In this document: piece after piece, positions 51,529 through 61,187 of the stretch | How positions within the stretch are numbered: the first letter of the stretch is position 1 | Layout: each line of letters begins with the position of its first letter | Assembly (NCBI RefSeq): GCF_020042285.1 | Contig: NZ_CP083388.1 | Location: 894,001 to 958,000, forward strand | Length of the DNA stretch: 64,000 nt | Direction of reading: 5' to 3' | Source of the DNA: Ferruginibacter albus | GTDB taxonomy: Bacteria; Bacteroidota; Bacteroidia; Chitinophagales; Chitinophagaceae | Position numbers and translations under genes: made by a program | Notes under the pieces: generated by a model | What the model saw: the letters and a program-made list of their open reading frames with translations, nothing else | Databases searched by the model: none | Told to the model about the DNA's origin: nothing

Positions 51529-51879
51529 TTACTTTATAAATCTTTGAACCGTACTAACCACTTCACTTATTTTAAATGGCTTACTGATAAATGCATTGGC
51601 GCCTGCCTCCATACAGGATACTTCGGCTGCAGGTGAAGCAGACATCATTATTACGGGAATATGGTTGGTTGCAGGATTTTCTTTTATTGTTTTACATATA
51701 TCCTGTCCTGACTTTCCTGAAAGATAAACATCCATCAATATAACATCCGGCTGAATAGACAGATTTTCTATTGTCAGATCACTTACTCCTAAAACATTAA
51801 AGCCTCTTCTGTTCAATAACAGTTCTAAAGCCAGGCGTATATCTTTATCATCTTCTACAATAAGTACTGAATTTTCCAT
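51529..51879 (-). CDS. Single-domain response regulator next to the hybrid kinase
   Basis: 116-residue receiver. E9-D10-D11 in IVEDDKD, phosphoacceptor in VILMDVYLSG, Ser in VIMMSASP, Lys in ISKPF. It follows the 1320-residue kinase by 11 bp on the same strand, so it is the likely output receiver of that kinase. No DNA-binding domain. Confidence 0.9.
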   Translation of the reverse strand: MENSVLIVEDDKDIRLALELLLNRRGFNVLGVSDLTIENLSIQPDVILMDVYLSGKSGQDICKTIKENPATNHIPVIMMSASPAAEVSCMEAGANAFISKPFKISEVVSTVQRFIK

Positions 51880-51890
51880 AAATCATGGTT

Positions 51891-54800
51891 TTAAAGTTTG
51901 GGCATGGTAAAATAAAAAGTAGATCCTTTTCCTTTTTCACTGTGTACATTAATGGTACCATTATGCTGCTTTACTATTTCAGCAGCAATATATAAGCCAA
52001 TTCCAAAGCCGGCAAAGGTTTTTTCTGTTTGTCCTTCTACTCTATAAAAGCGTTCAAATATCTTATCCAAATATTCTGATTGTATTCCAATGCCAAAATC
52101 CTGTACAGAAACAGTTACCGAATTATTATCTGTTGCTATATTAATAAGCACTTTTTCTGCCATTGGCGAATACTTGATAGCGTTGGTAAGCAAATTCAAA
52201 AATACCTGGTTCAACTTTTCTTTATCTGCATACACATTGCAATGTTGCGCCCCGGTTACAATTACTTTATGAGAAGTAGTGGGCTGCATGATCTTTGCAC
52301 TTTCATGAATGAGCACTGCCAAATCAAATTCCTTCCTGTTCAATACAAAACGATGCGTATCAATTCTTGTAACATCCAATAAATTATTTAACAGCTCACT
52401 TAAGTTTTTCAATTGATTGTGCACGGTATCTAATGAAGAGCTAAGAAAAGTATCTTCTGATTGGGCATAGTTCTCTAAAAGCATTTCGATATAAATACCA
52501 ATAGAAGTTAATGGTGTTTTCAATTCATGACTGGCAATGCCAATAAAATCGTCCTTATCCCTTAATAGCTTTCGTAAGGCTTCTTCTGTTTGCTTACGTT
52601 CTATCAGGTCTGCTGCCTGTCTTGCCAATAGATCCATAAAACGTAATTCCCTTTCTGTAGGTTGATAATGCGTAACCCAGTGCGTACTCATCATACCAAT
52701 TGGTTTTCCTGCACGTGTAACCAATGGTATTGACAAAGCTGAAAGATAACCGGCTTCTACATGCATGCGTAAGGAACCATCAGGATCCTGGTCTTCTGGC
52801 ACATCAAAATTGATAAGCGTACGTTCATTATTTGATAATGCTATACCGCAGGAGGTATTAGAAGCGGCGCTTACACGCCGAAAATGTTCTGTTACTTCCG
52901 GCTTAAAACCATGTGTGGCAATGATAACAAGCTCTTTTGTTTTTTCATCTAACATCTGGACAGTGCCTGCCTGTGCTTTGGCAAGCTTCATAGATGTGTT
53001 GTTTATTTCATTCAACAATGTTTCAATATCATTTTCAGAAATAAGCCGTACACTCAATTCATGCAATAGCTTTGTATCGTGCAGATCAGCAGTTATCATT
53101 TCCTCTGCATGCGCACGCTCTAACTTATTCCATATTCGCCTGCTGGTCTCTACCATTAATGTTATTTCTTCTTCCTGCCAATGATAAGGAGCTTCATGAT
53201 AGATGCCAAGTATAAATTGCCAATCGCCATTTTGTATTACCGGAACATTTATTAAAGAGCCAATATGCAATGCAGCCAACCGTTCCTTATCTGTAACTCT
53301 AGGATCTGTTTTAGCATCGTTGATCACAATAGGTTTTCCCTGTAACATTAGTTGCTGAAACTCTTCGCTTATATAATCTGATATGCGGTATTTGCCAATA
53401 AGACTCAATCCCGGTTCTTTGTGCCAATCGGCGGCAACATCTACTTCATCCTTATCGACATTTACTTTTACGAAAGTGCATACAGAAGCGCCGTTCAACT
53501 GATTTACCATTTTTCCGAAAGTCTGCATTATTTCGGCAGAACTTTTTAGATCAAGTATGCTTTTGCTTAATGATGCAAGAAAGGCGGCACTTTCTTCTGT
53601 TTTTTTAAGATTTTCAAATGCTTCTTCACGGGTATTGGCATTTTTAATATTTGCTTTTATTCTTGCAATAAGTTCCCTGGAAGAAAAAGGTTTAATGAGA
53701 TAATCCTCAGCACCTACTTCCCATCCTTCTAATTTGGATTCTTCGCCTGCACGTGCTGTAATTAAGATAACAGGGATAAGCGTAGTTGCTTTAGTGTTCT
53801 TGATTTCTGTGAGCAATTGTATGCCGTCCATTTCAGGCATCATTATATCACTCAGGATTAGTGTAGGCTTATTGTCTTTTATTTTCTTTAATGCATCTAC
53901 GCCGTTTGTTGCCGTGATGGTATTAAAATGATTGGATAATAATGATTGAATATGTTCTCTCATATCTGCATTGTCATCTACTATCATTATTAACGGGAGC
54001 TTTTCTTTTGCTGCTATAGAAGGTTTGTCTTCAGCATTGTCAAGAAAGAAACTCATTTCATCGATATAAACATTCGACTCATTATTATTGAAAGATGTGA
54101 CAGCAAACTCCTGAACACCGTTCTGTTTTGCTGTTTGTTCAGCCAACGGAATTTTTATTGTAAAGGTGGAACCCTTGCCGATCTTGCTTTCAACAGTGAT
54201 AAAACCATTTAGCAATTGCACATACTCTTTTACAATTGCCAGTCCAATGCCTGTTCCTTCATAATTTCTGCCTGCAGAATTTTCAATGCGATGAAAGCGA
54301 TCAAATATATAAGGTAACTGGGTTTCGGCGATGCCTACCCCGGTATCTTTTACTTTCAATATTGCGTAGCCTGTTTCAGACGTTAATTCCAATGCTATTT
54401 TTCCTTGTAAGGTATATTTGAATGCGTTGGATAAAAGATTAAAAATAATTTTCTCCCACATCTGCGTATCAACATATACAGGCGGAATTGCTTTTTTGTC
54501 TTCAACAATTAACTCAAGCCCGGCTCTTTCAATGATCACACGAAAGTTAGAAGCAAGGTTCCTGGTTAACGTCGAAATATCTACCAATGAAAAATTGATC
54601 TGTTGCCTGCCGGCTTCCAACCTGCTAAAATCGAGTAAGGTATTTACAAGTCGTAAAAGGCGTAATGCATTTCGATGACAGGTATTGATGATCTGCTTAT
54701 CGGCATCGTTGAGATTTTTTTGATGACTGTTTAACAGTTCTTCTAATGGTCCCAATATTAATGTTAGCGGTGTACGAAACTCATGACTGATATTAGAGAA

Positions 54801-55853
54801 GAATACCGTTTTTGCTTTGTCTATCTGCTCCAATGCTTCTGCTCTTTTCCGTTCTTCATCAAATGCATTGGCATTGGTAATGGCTGTAGAAACCTGTGTT
54901 GCCAATATCTGGAAGAAACTTTTATAAGAATCTGTAAATTCCAGGTAAGGACTTATGCCTGCAATAATTATTCCTTCATACTGATGTGTTTTGTTGGATG
55001 GTATCGGGATGATGGCAGCATTATTCAGATCAGAAGATTCTGTTTGTTTGCTTAAATCAGAAAGACTTATTGTTTCTATATTACCTGTTGCAAATGCCCG
55101 GTTATAAATTGCTGAACTTTTATCGCCGGATAGCTCGATCTTTAAAGGTGTTTTTTGTTCATTTTTTTGAATACCGGCTGAGCTTGCGAGATAAAGGTGT
55201 TTATTGTCTTCACTAAGGAGATAGAATAATGCAAAGGGAATATCTTTTGTATGATTGGAAATTGTTTTGGCACACAAAACGCATGCTTCTTCTTTTACTT
55301 TGGCTTCACTTGCTACAGCAGCCAGGTCTCTTAAAACTTTCAGCCGGCGTTCACTTAATATCTTTTCGGTTATTTCAGTTACTGTGGCAAGTACTCCACC
55401 GATCTTAGTGAAAGCAAGCTCATCCGGTACAGGACTGTAGGCTATTGTAAAATGTGTTTCTTCTAAAAAATTATTTCTTTTGATCTCCAGCATTATATCG
55501 TCCATCCATGTGGCATCGCCTCCATTATAAGGCGCATCAATTAAAGGTTGAAGAACATGCCATATCTCGGACCAACAGATCCTTACAGGTTTGCCCAATG
55601 CCCAAGGATGTTTGCTGCCAAGTACAGGAATATAAGCATCGTTGTAAATTGAAATATAATCATCGCCCCACCAAAGCAACATGGGAAAACTATTAGACAA
55701 CATAATGCTAACGGTGGTACGCAAACTTTGAGACCAGGAATCTACACTGCCTAATGGCGTTTGAGACCAATCAAAGTTGCGGATCCTTTCCTGCATTTCT
55801 CCATTGGATGATAAAAAGGTAAACTGATCTTTTAAAGCTTCACTTGTCCCCAT
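51891..55853 (-). CDS. Hybrid sensor kinase with two complete kinase cores
   Basis: 1320 residues, no membrane segment. In order: PAS-like domain (about 45-165), GAF (about 175-330), HisKA with H357 in FSNISHEFRTP, HATPase (about 465-570, VKDTGVGIAE and GTGIGLAIVK), receiver (about 620-738, D669 in LILSDIMMPEMDG, K721 in IKPF), GAF (about 765-912), GAF (about 925-1080), a second HisKA with H1109 in GIASHELKTP, and a second HATPase (about 1205-1318, VQDFGIGI, GFGIGLYIA). Two full kinases around a receiver suggest an intramolecular phosphorelay or dual signal input. The stand-alone receiver at 51529 follows at 11 bp. Targets unknown. Confidence 0.9.
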   Translation of the reverse strand: MGTSEALKDQFTFLSSNGEMQERIRNFDWSQTPLGSVDSWSQSLRTTVSIMLSNSFPMLLWWGDDYISIYNDAYIPVLGSKHPWALGKPVRICWSEIWHVLQPLIDAPYNGGDATWMDDIMLEIKRNNFLEETHFTIAYSPVPDELAFTKIGGVLATVTEITEKILSERRLKVLRDLAAVASEAKVKEEACVLCAKTISNHTKDIPFALFYLLSEDNKHLYLASSAGIQKNEQKTPLKIELSGDKSSAIYNRAFATGNIETISLSDLSKQTESSDLNNAAIIPIPSNKTHQYEGIIIAGISPYLEFTDSYKSFFQILATQVSTAITNANAFDEERKRAEALEQIDKAKTVFFSNISHEFRTPLTLILGPLEELLNSHQKNLNDADKQIINTCHRNALRLLRLVNTLLDFSRLEAGRQQINFSLVDISTLTRNLASNFRVIIERAGLELIVEDKKAIPPVYVDTQMWEKIIFNLLSNAFKYTLQGKIALELTSETGYAILKVKDTGVGIAETQLPYIFDRFHRIENSAGRNYEGTGIGLAIVKEYVQLLNGFITVESKIGKGSTFTIKIPLAEQTAKQNGVQEFAVTSFNNNESNVYIDEMSFFLDNAEDKPSIAAKEKLPLIMIVDDNADMREHIQSLLSNHFNTITATNGVDALKKIKDNKPTLILSDIMMPEMDGIQLLTEIKNTKATTLIPVILITARAGEESKLEGWEVGAEDYLIKPFSSRELIARIKANIKNANTREEAFENLKKTEESAAFLASLSKSILDLKSSAEIMQTFGKMVNQLNGASVCTFVKVNVDKDEVDVAADWHKEPGLSLIGKYRISDYISEEFQQLMLQGKPIVINDAKTDPRVTDKERLAALHIGSLINVPVIQNGDWQFILGIYHEAPYHWQEEEITLMVETSRRIWNKLERAHAEEMITADLHDTKLLHELSVRLISENDIETLLNEINNTSMKLAKAQAGTVQMLDEKTKELVIIATHGFKPEVTEHFRRVSAASNTSCGIALSNNERTLINFDVPEDQDPDGSLRMHVEAGYLSALSIPLVTRAGKPIGMMSTHWVTHYQPTERELRFMDLLARQAADLIERKQTEEALRKLLRDKDDFIGIASHELKTPLTSIGIYIEMLLENYAQSEDTFLSSSLDTVHNQLKNLSELLNNLLDVTRIDTHRFVLNRKEFDLAVLIHESAKIMQPTTSHKVIVTGAQHCNVYADKEKLNQVFLNLLTNAIKYSPMAEKVLINIATDNNSVTVSVQDFGIGIQSEYLDKIFERFYRVEGQTEKTFAGFGIGLYIAAEIVKQHNGTINVHSEKGKGSTFYFTMPKL

Positions 55854-55958
55854 TTTTGAAAAGATTCACTAATAAACTGATACAAATTGTAAGTAAAAGT
55901 TATGAAAAAAAACAACTTGACACAAAAATAATAGTCACAAAATCTTTCGAATAAAACA

Positions 55959-55990
55959 AAAAGCTGCCGGTAAATTCACCGACAGCTTTT
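55959..55990 (-). terminator. Terminator of the T9SS protein 56013-57413
   Basis: AAAAGCTGCCGGT, an AAATTC loop and ACCGACAGCTTTT (one mismatch). On the minus strand it is followed by TTGTTTTATT. 22 bp past the stop of the T9SS gene. Confidence 0.7.
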
Positions 55991-56012
55991 ACTACATATT
56001 TGGGTTTCAGAG

Positions 56013-57413
56013 TTACTCTTTTATAAAGCGGCTGCTTAGTACTTGTTTACCATCTGTTAATTGAATAAAGTAAGAACCACTGTTGAGCGTTTCTACATTT
56101 ATTGTTTGCCCGGTTTTCCAGCTTTGATTTTTTATTGCAGCGCCGCTTTGGTTATAGATCGTTATTCTTCCTTCAGCTAAAGATGTTTTGAGTTTAATTG
56201 TATTGCTGCTTCCGGATAAAAGATTCGGCAATAGTTGTAAGCTCCCTGTTGTACCTGCATTATCTGTAAGCTTAACAATATTACTCAGAGTTGCTTTTCC
56301 ATCTACATCTATTGTTTTAATGCGATAATAACCGGTTGCATCATTCAATGTTGCATCTGTAAAATGATAGTTGTTATTACCATTACCAACAGCGGTTATA
56401 GTTCCTATAGAAGTGAACGTATTGCCATCTGTTGATCTTTCTATTTGCATTTCTTTAGTGTTGATCTCATTATTGGTTGACCAATCTAAAACAGCTGCAT
56501 GATTAGTTACATTGCCGGTGAATGAAATCATCTTTAAAGGAAGAATAATGTTTGATACTATGTTTTGTAACACTAAATGATCTACTTCCATAAAAGCGCC
56601 ACCGGTTGGTGTAATAGTGAAAGAACTAATTCCTTTTAAGTAAGCGGCATTTGCATTATTAGCTATATCAATGAATGTTGTTTTTTGTTCTGTATTTGTT
56701 GTGGGGAAGGAAACGGTAATCGATCCTTTAGAACTGGAAATAACATAATCAGTAGCATCTCCATTTTCGCTATCCAAATAAAAACCGTTGAGGTCAAATT
56801 TATTATTGCCTTGTATAGCAAATGTAACAGCAGACTCTTTACTATTCATACCAAAATACAATCCTTCACTGCCAATGCGTCCGCCACCATCGCTAAAGCC
56901 ATCGACAGAAGAGCGGTAAACAGAATCATCAACAGAAGTAATTTGCATAGAAGAACCTGATGTTGTATTCGTTGCTATTAAGTTGCGTGTGCCAAAGCCT
57001 GTATAAGTACCGGAAGCAGCTTCAAAATCATATACTGCTCCTGTGCCCGATAAAGCAAGGGTGGTAAAAGTTTTAGCAGTACTGGAATAAATAGTGGTCA
57101 TGCCAAGTATACAATAAGCTCTTACATAAACTAAAGTACCCGGAGGAAATACTCCGGCATTTGTCATACTCCAGGTAGTACCGTTGCCTGATCCCATTAC
57201 TATCTTATTATTCGAAGTAGTAGGAGTATTGTTAGTGGTACTCCATACAATTCCTTTTTCTACATAGGTAGTGTTAACGTTAACGCTGCCTCCCAAAGTA
57301 GCAGTAACATTTGTAATAGAAGAAGGAGTTGTGGTGGTAACTAAAGGTGAAGGGGACGCAAAAGATGTTACAACATATAATGCTGTTAGCATGCTTGCAA
57401 TAAGCTTTTTCAT
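56013..57413 (-). CDS. T9SS-exported surface protein, paralogue of 6035-7426
   Basis: 466 residues with signal peptide (MKKLIASMLTALYVVTSFAS). Same layout as 6035-7426: Fn3-like N-terminal domain (EKGIVWSTTNNTPTTSNNKI), beta-sandwich (AVYDFEAASGTYTGFGTRNL), linker (LPLKMISFTGNV, EINTKEMQIERS), and C-terminal T9SS sorting domain (NSGSYFIQLTDGKQVLSSRF). The two are alike over their whole lengths. A surface protein of unknown ligand. It is more GC-rich than the copy at 6 kb. Confidence 0.87.
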   Translation of the reverse strand: MKKLIASMLTALYVVTSFASPSPLVTTTTPSSITNVTATLGGSVNVNTTYVEKGIVWSTTNNTPTTSNNKIVMGSGNGTTWSMTNAGVFPPGTLVYVRAYCILGMTTIYSSTAKTFTTLALSGTGAVYDFEAASGTYTGFGTRNLIATNTTSGSSMQITSVDDSVYRSSVDGFSDGGGRIGSEGLYFGMNSKESAVTFAIQGNNKFDLNGFYLDSENGDATDYVISSSKGSITVSFPTTNTEQKTTFIDIANNANAAYLKGISSFTITPTGGAFMEVDHLVLQNIVSNIILPLKMISFTGNVTNHAAVLDWSTNNEINTKEMQIERSTDGNTFTSIGTITAVGNGNNNYHFTDATLNDATGYYRIKTIDVDGKATLSNIVKLTDNAGTTGSLQLLPNLLSGSSNTIKLKTSLAEGRITIYNQSGAAIKNQSWKTGQTINVETLNSGSYFIQLTDGKQVLSSRFIKE

Positions 57414-57532
57414 AAAAGGATATAGTTTTAATGGTTGTTTTACAACGCAATAGTTGCCTTTTTATTGTATTATTTGCTACGGGAGCACCGAAAATTAATA
57501 CGCACTGGCATAATTATAGTGGTACCGGTAGT

Positions 57533-57709
57533 ATGAACGACAAACAAATTTTCATTACTATCATTGTAATTATTGCAGCCGTTGCATTGCTTATTTTATT
57601 GATCATTAAAAATAAGAAGGATCGAAAAAAACTCTTTCCTCCAACCTCTTTGGAAGATGCAGTAAAAGAGCAAATAATAGAAGATGAAATGAAGCGGGAT
57701 GTAATATAA
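57533..57709 (+). CDS. Small single-helix membrane protein
   Basis: 58 residues from MNDKQIFITIIVIIAAVALL. One transmembrane helix, then a charged cytosolic tail (KNKKDRKKLFPPTSLEDAVK, EQIIEDEMKRDVI). The frame is open from 57431, but the upstream part lacks coding character and crosses the promoter region of the T9SS gene. This protein type (helix plus KKLFPP tail) is common in Bacteroidota. Function unknown. Confidence 0.65.
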   Translation: MNDKQIFITIIVIIAAVALLILLIIKNKKDRKKLFPPTSLEDAVKEQIIEDEMKRDVI

Positions 57710-57774
57710 GTTTACAGGCAACGAAATCATACGTAGAATCGTCTTGGTTTATTATCTTTATTAAAATCTCTTAT

Positions 57775-58506
57775 ATGCTAAAACGATTTTGCTATTTGCT
57801 GCCTGCGGCGCTATTTGTTATTGCAAGCTGCAGCAAGAATAATACTACTACCAGCACTGTTCCTGATGTTTATAAAAAGATCTATGGCGCTTCGGATATC
57901 TATGTAGATGGTGATTATGTAATAATTAAATCAACCGGTTTACCCGATCATAAAAGTCCGTATTACCAGGGCACACAATGGAGTGATAAGTATGAGGCGT
58001 ACAATGGCACCAATCCTAACTGGAACCAGAATCCTAATAAAATTGCGCAGTTCAATTATACGTTTAAAATTCCTTTGCATCCTGCAGAAGCGTCTACGCA
58101 TGCTTCCACACCCGGCGGACCAATTGGTGTTTCGCTAAATGGTGTACCGTTCTTTAATCAATATGCGGCAATGAATGCACCGCTTACCAATGAAATAAAT
58201 TCTTTTGATCAATACGGAGGTCATCCGCAACAGCAAGGTGGTTATCATTATCATGTAGAGCCTTATTATTTAACTACTACTAAAGGGGATACTTCTTTGT
58301 TAGGTTTTTTGTTAGACGGGTTTCCTGTATATGGACCTGTTGAAAATAACAAAACCATTACGGATGCTGACCTGGATGCTTATCATGGTCACTTTGGCGT
58401 AACAGCCGATTATCCCAATGGCATTTATCATTATCATACTACTACCGAAAGTCCTTACATAAACGGCAGCGGATTTTATGGAACCGAAGGAACCGTTACG
58501 CAATAG
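57775..58506 (+). CDS. YHYH domain lipoprotein
   Basis: 243 residues. Lipobox VIASC. YHYH domain with GGYHYHVEPYYL and YPNGIYHYHTTTESPYING, plus GFLLDGFPVYGP, the pattern that names the family. The two YHYH motifs and other His residues suggest metal (copper) binding. First of three overlapping genes (YHYH, MORN/YwqK, SCO), overlapping the next by 29 bp. Role probably tied to the SCO partner, by inference. Confidence 0.88.
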   Translation: MLKRFCYLLPAALFVIASCSKNNTTTSTVPDVYKKIYGASDIYVDGDYVIIKSTGLPDHKSPYYQGTQWSDKYEAYNGTNPNWNQNPNKIAQFNYTFKIPLHPAEASTHASTPGGPIGVSLNGVPFFNQYAAMNAPLTNEINSFDQYGGHPQQQGGYHYHVEPYYLTTTKGDTSLLGFLLDGFPVYGPVENNKTITDADLDAYHGHFGVTADYPNGIYHYHTTTESPYINGSGFYGTEGTVTQ

Positions 58507-59059
58507 CATTTTTATTTTTTTATTGATCGTGCTGACTCAATGCAATACCAGGCAGTCAGCATCTTTGTTATCATTAAATGCAGACAGTGTTGCTATACTT
58601 ACTAAAGAAGGCAGCACATATGTTAACGGTAATCTTTTTTCAGGAAAACTATTTACGCTGTATGCGAATAAGGATACAAGCGAAATAAGGAATTATGTGG
58701 ATGGAAAAGAAACAGGTGAATGGAAAGAATTTTATGAGAATAAACAATTAAAAGAAATTCGCTATTTCGATAACGGAAAGAAGCAAGGAAAATATGTAGC
58801 GTGGTGGGAGAATGGTAAACAGAAACTGGAATATAATTTTTTGAATGATGAATACGATGGCGTTTGCAGGGAATGGTCATCCACGGGAATGCTTACAAAA
58901 GAAATGAACTATGTGGCAGGGCATGAAAGCGGTACCGAGAGAACCTGGTTTGATGACGGTTCTGTAAAATCGAACTATGTTATTAAGAATGGAAGACGAT
59001 ATGGATTATTGGGCACTAAAAATTGTGTGAATGTTACAGACAGTGTTTTTAAAAAATAG
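58478..59059 (+). CDS. MORN/YwqK-type repeat lipoprotein
   Basis: 193 residues from MEPKEPLRNSIFIFLLIVLT, with lipobox VLTQC. The repeats GEWKEFYENKQLKEIRYFDN, GKYVAWWENGKQKLEYNFLN, GVCREWSSTGMLTKEMNYVA and GTERTWFDDGSVKSNYVIKN are four MORN-variant units of about 23 residues. Overlaps the YHYH gene (29 bp) and the SCO gene (29 bp). Middle gene of a translationally coupled trio, and likely an envelope partner. Confidence 0.82.
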   Translation: MEPKEPLRNSIFIFLLIVLTQCNTRQSASLLSLNADSVAILTKEGSTYVNGNLFSGKLFTLYANKDTSEIRNYVDGKETGEWKEFYENKQLKEIRYFDNGKKQGKYVAWWENGKQKLEYNFLNDEYDGVCREWSSTGMLTKEMNYVAGHESGTERTWFDDGSVKSNYVIKNGRRYGLLGTKNCVNVTDSVFKK

Positions 59060-59678
59060 TTGGTTGATCGGTTGCATCATTCTTCTCTCTTGCAACAGTA
59101 CAGCAAAGCATCTCCCTTATTACAATACACCGGATTTTACTCCAATCTTTATTGATGATGAAACTAAGGTAGCAGAAAAGATTCCTCATATAATTACTGA
59201 TTTTTCTTTCACGGATCAAAACAATAAAACCATTTCTCAATCTGGTATTGAAGGGAAAATTCATATAGCTAATTTTTTCTTTACAAGTTGTGGAAGTATA
59301 TGTCCTGTGCTGATGCATAACATGGATAGTGTAAGTGTTGCATTTAAAAACGATACCAATGTTGTGTTACTTTCTTACAGTGTCACGCCATGGATCGACA
59401 GTGTACAGAAATTAAAGAAATATACCGATCTAAATGGATACACATCACCTCAATGGCATTTATTAACCGGCAATAAAGCAGCTATTTACGACTTTGCAAG
59501 ACGTTCTTATTTTGCAGAAGAGCAAACAGGTTATACAAAAGACAGTGCTGATTTTTTACATACGGAACATATTGTATTGGTAGATAAAACGAGGCGCATC
59601 CGTGGAATTTACAATGGTACTTTGCGATTAGAAATGCAGCAACTTATTGAAGATATAAAAGAGCTGGAGAAAGAATAA
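59031..59678 (+). CDS. SCO1/SenC-family copper protein, lipoprotein
   Basis: 215 residues. Lipobox ILLSC. Thioredoxin-like fold with the copper-binding CxxxC (C87, C91, in TSCGSICP) and the distal His (H177 or H180 in DFLHTEHIVLVD). SCO proteins deliver copper to cytochrome oxidase CuA or act as thiol reductases. Last of the overlapping YHYH-MORN-SCO operon. A known Bacteroidota association of YHYH with SCO supports a copper or oxidase-assembly role, though no oxidase genes are nearby. Confidence 0.87.
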   Translation: MLQTVFLKNSWLIGCIILLSCNSTAKHLPYYNTPDFTPIFIDDETKVAEKIPHIITDFSFTDQNNKTISQSGIEGKIHIANFFFTSCGSICPVLMHNMDSVSVAFKNDTNVVLLSYSVTPWIDSVQKLKKYTDLNGYTSPQWHLLTGNKAAIYDFARRSYFAEEQTGYTKDSADFLHTEHIVLVDKTRRIRGIYNGTLRLEMQQLIEDIKELEKE

Positions 59679-59680
59679 TG

Positions 59681-60688
59681 TTACAGACTTAGTAAACTAC
59701 ATCCCCGAATATCACTATTGTCCAGGCGCCCTAAAATTTCAAAACTATTATCAGGAAATAATTGCCCGGCATCATCCGTAGCAATAAAGGAGCAGGAATA
59801 AATATTGGCAAGGTCAATAATATTTACGGCACCTTTAAAAGGCTTATTAGTAGATGAATGTATTGCCAAAGGGTCATCTTCATCACGTATCAAAACCTTC
59901 ATCCAAGGCGGGCAATTAAAAATTCCATTGTTTAAAGCATAAGCCTGGCTTAATAATTCTGTCATGCCATATTCAGAATGTATTTGCGATACGCCAAAGC
60001 TGTTCTTTAAAATAGTATGTACTTCCCGTCTTGTTAATTCTTCTCTTCTTCCCTTCATGCCGCCGGTTTCTATAATAACAGTATTACTCAAAGGCATGGA
60101 GTATTTTTCTGCAAAATCGAGCAAGGCAAAGGTTACTCCAATTAATATTGTTTTTTGATGTTGTCTTTCCAGGTCCAGCAATGTGGTACGTAATTCATTT
60201 AGCTCGTTTAAGTAAAAGCCACTACGTGGATGCTTGCTTGCTTTGATCAGGCTATCTGCCATCACCACTAAAGAGGAATTGTTTCTTTCTAAATAAGATG
60301 GTAATAAAGCCAGGATGCAATAATCATCGGGCTTACCGTAAAACAATTGAAAAGTATGACTAAAGCTCTCTTTATATAAGTTATTGTTCTTAATAAAATG
60401 TTTGCTATTGATGGTTTGTGTAGTGCCGCTGCTTTCAAAAATGGCTTCGGGTTCAAACGCAGTGGTAGTTACTTCATGTGTTTTAAAAAAGCTGATGGGC
60501 AAGAACGGGATCTGTTCAACGCTTGTTATCTTATTTATCTCAATATTGAAGGTGTCGCAATACCGTTGATACAATTCATTGTTAAAATACTGAAACTGGA
60601 ATACCTCTAATGCCATTGTAAAAAAATCATCTTCTTTTACTGAAAATATTTTTTTCTCCAGGTCGATATTTTTAAAAGGGGTATTCAA
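59681..60688 (-). CDS. LuxE/PaaK-like acyl-protein synthetase
   Basis: 335 residues. Adenylate-forming family: IPFLPISFFKTHEV near the N terminus, an A-x-F-E-S-S-G-T-T-Q phosphate-loop motif (FESSGTTQ), SEYGMTELLSQAYAL and the late GRLDNSDIRGCSLLSL. Members activate fatty acids or aromatic acids. In Bacteroidota it is annotated as acyl-protein synthetase or acyltransferase of unknown product. Convergent with the SCO operon with 2 bp between stops. Confidence 0.82.
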   Translation of the reverse strand: MNTPFKNIDLEKKIFSVKEDDFFTMALEVFQFQYFNNELYQRYCDTFNIEINKITSVEQIPFLPISFFKTHEVTTTAFEPEAIFESSGTTQTINSKHFIKNNNLYKESFSHTFQLFYGKPDDYCILALLPSYLERNNSSLVVMADSLIKASKHPRSGFYLNELNELRTTLLDLERQHQKTILIGVTFALLDFAEKYSMPLSNTVIIETGGMKGRREELTRREVHTILKNSFGVSQIHSEYGMTELLSQAYALNNGIFNCPPWMKVLIRDEDDPLAIHSSTNKPFKGAVNIIDLANIYSCSFIATDDAGQLFPDNSFEILGRLDNSDIRGCSLLSL

Positions 60689-60724
60689 TTTGTATCGTTA
60701 AATTTGGATAATTATTCAGCAAAG

Positions 60725-61177
60725 ATGCGATACATATTTTTAATAACACTTTTTTGCCTGTTTCTAATTAGTTGCAGTAAAGATAGTTCTCAGCAAAAGC
60801 CAACATTAACGTTTGAATCGGTGAATACAACCGTTTTGGAACGTGGACAATACATTCAATTTACACTAGGCTTTACCGATCCAACCGGTCAGTTTAAAAG
60901 TGATTCTGCGATCTATGTACGCAAAGTTGTTCCTCAATGCCCGGAAGACAGTGTGTTGAAAGATTGGTTGCCGTTGCCTGCATTCAATGCGTCGGGCAAT
61001 ACCAAGGGAGATATTTTAGTAACGTACGCTTACGGAACCGGTACACAATATTTGCCTATTGCAGAACCAAAATGTGGAGGAAATGATACTTGTTTTTTTC
61101 AATTTGTTTTACAAAATGCAGCAGGCAATATGAGTGATACGGTTAAATCTCCGACCATTGTTATAGTTGCGAACTAA
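60725..61177 (+). CDS. Secreted lipoprotein of unknown function
   Basis: 150 residues from MRYIFLITLFCLFLISCSKD, with lipobox LISC. The first seven codons of the longer frame (60704) are unlikely. A beta-sandwich (TFESVNTTVLERGQYIQFTL, SDSAIYVRKVVPQCPEDSVL) contains two cysteine pairs (QCPED, CGGNDTC). Divergent from the LuxE-like gene. A TAAATTTG -7 box lies shortly upstream. Function unknown. Confidence 0.72.
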   Translation: MRYIFLITLFCLFLISCSKDSSQQKPTLTFESVNTTVLERGQYIQFTLGFTDPTGQFKSDSAIYVRKVVPQCPEDSVLKDWLPLPAFNASGNTKGDILVTYAYGTGTQYLPIAEPKCGGNDTCFFQFVLQNAAGNMSDTVKSPTIVIVAN

Positions 61178-61187
61178 ATAGTTTGTT

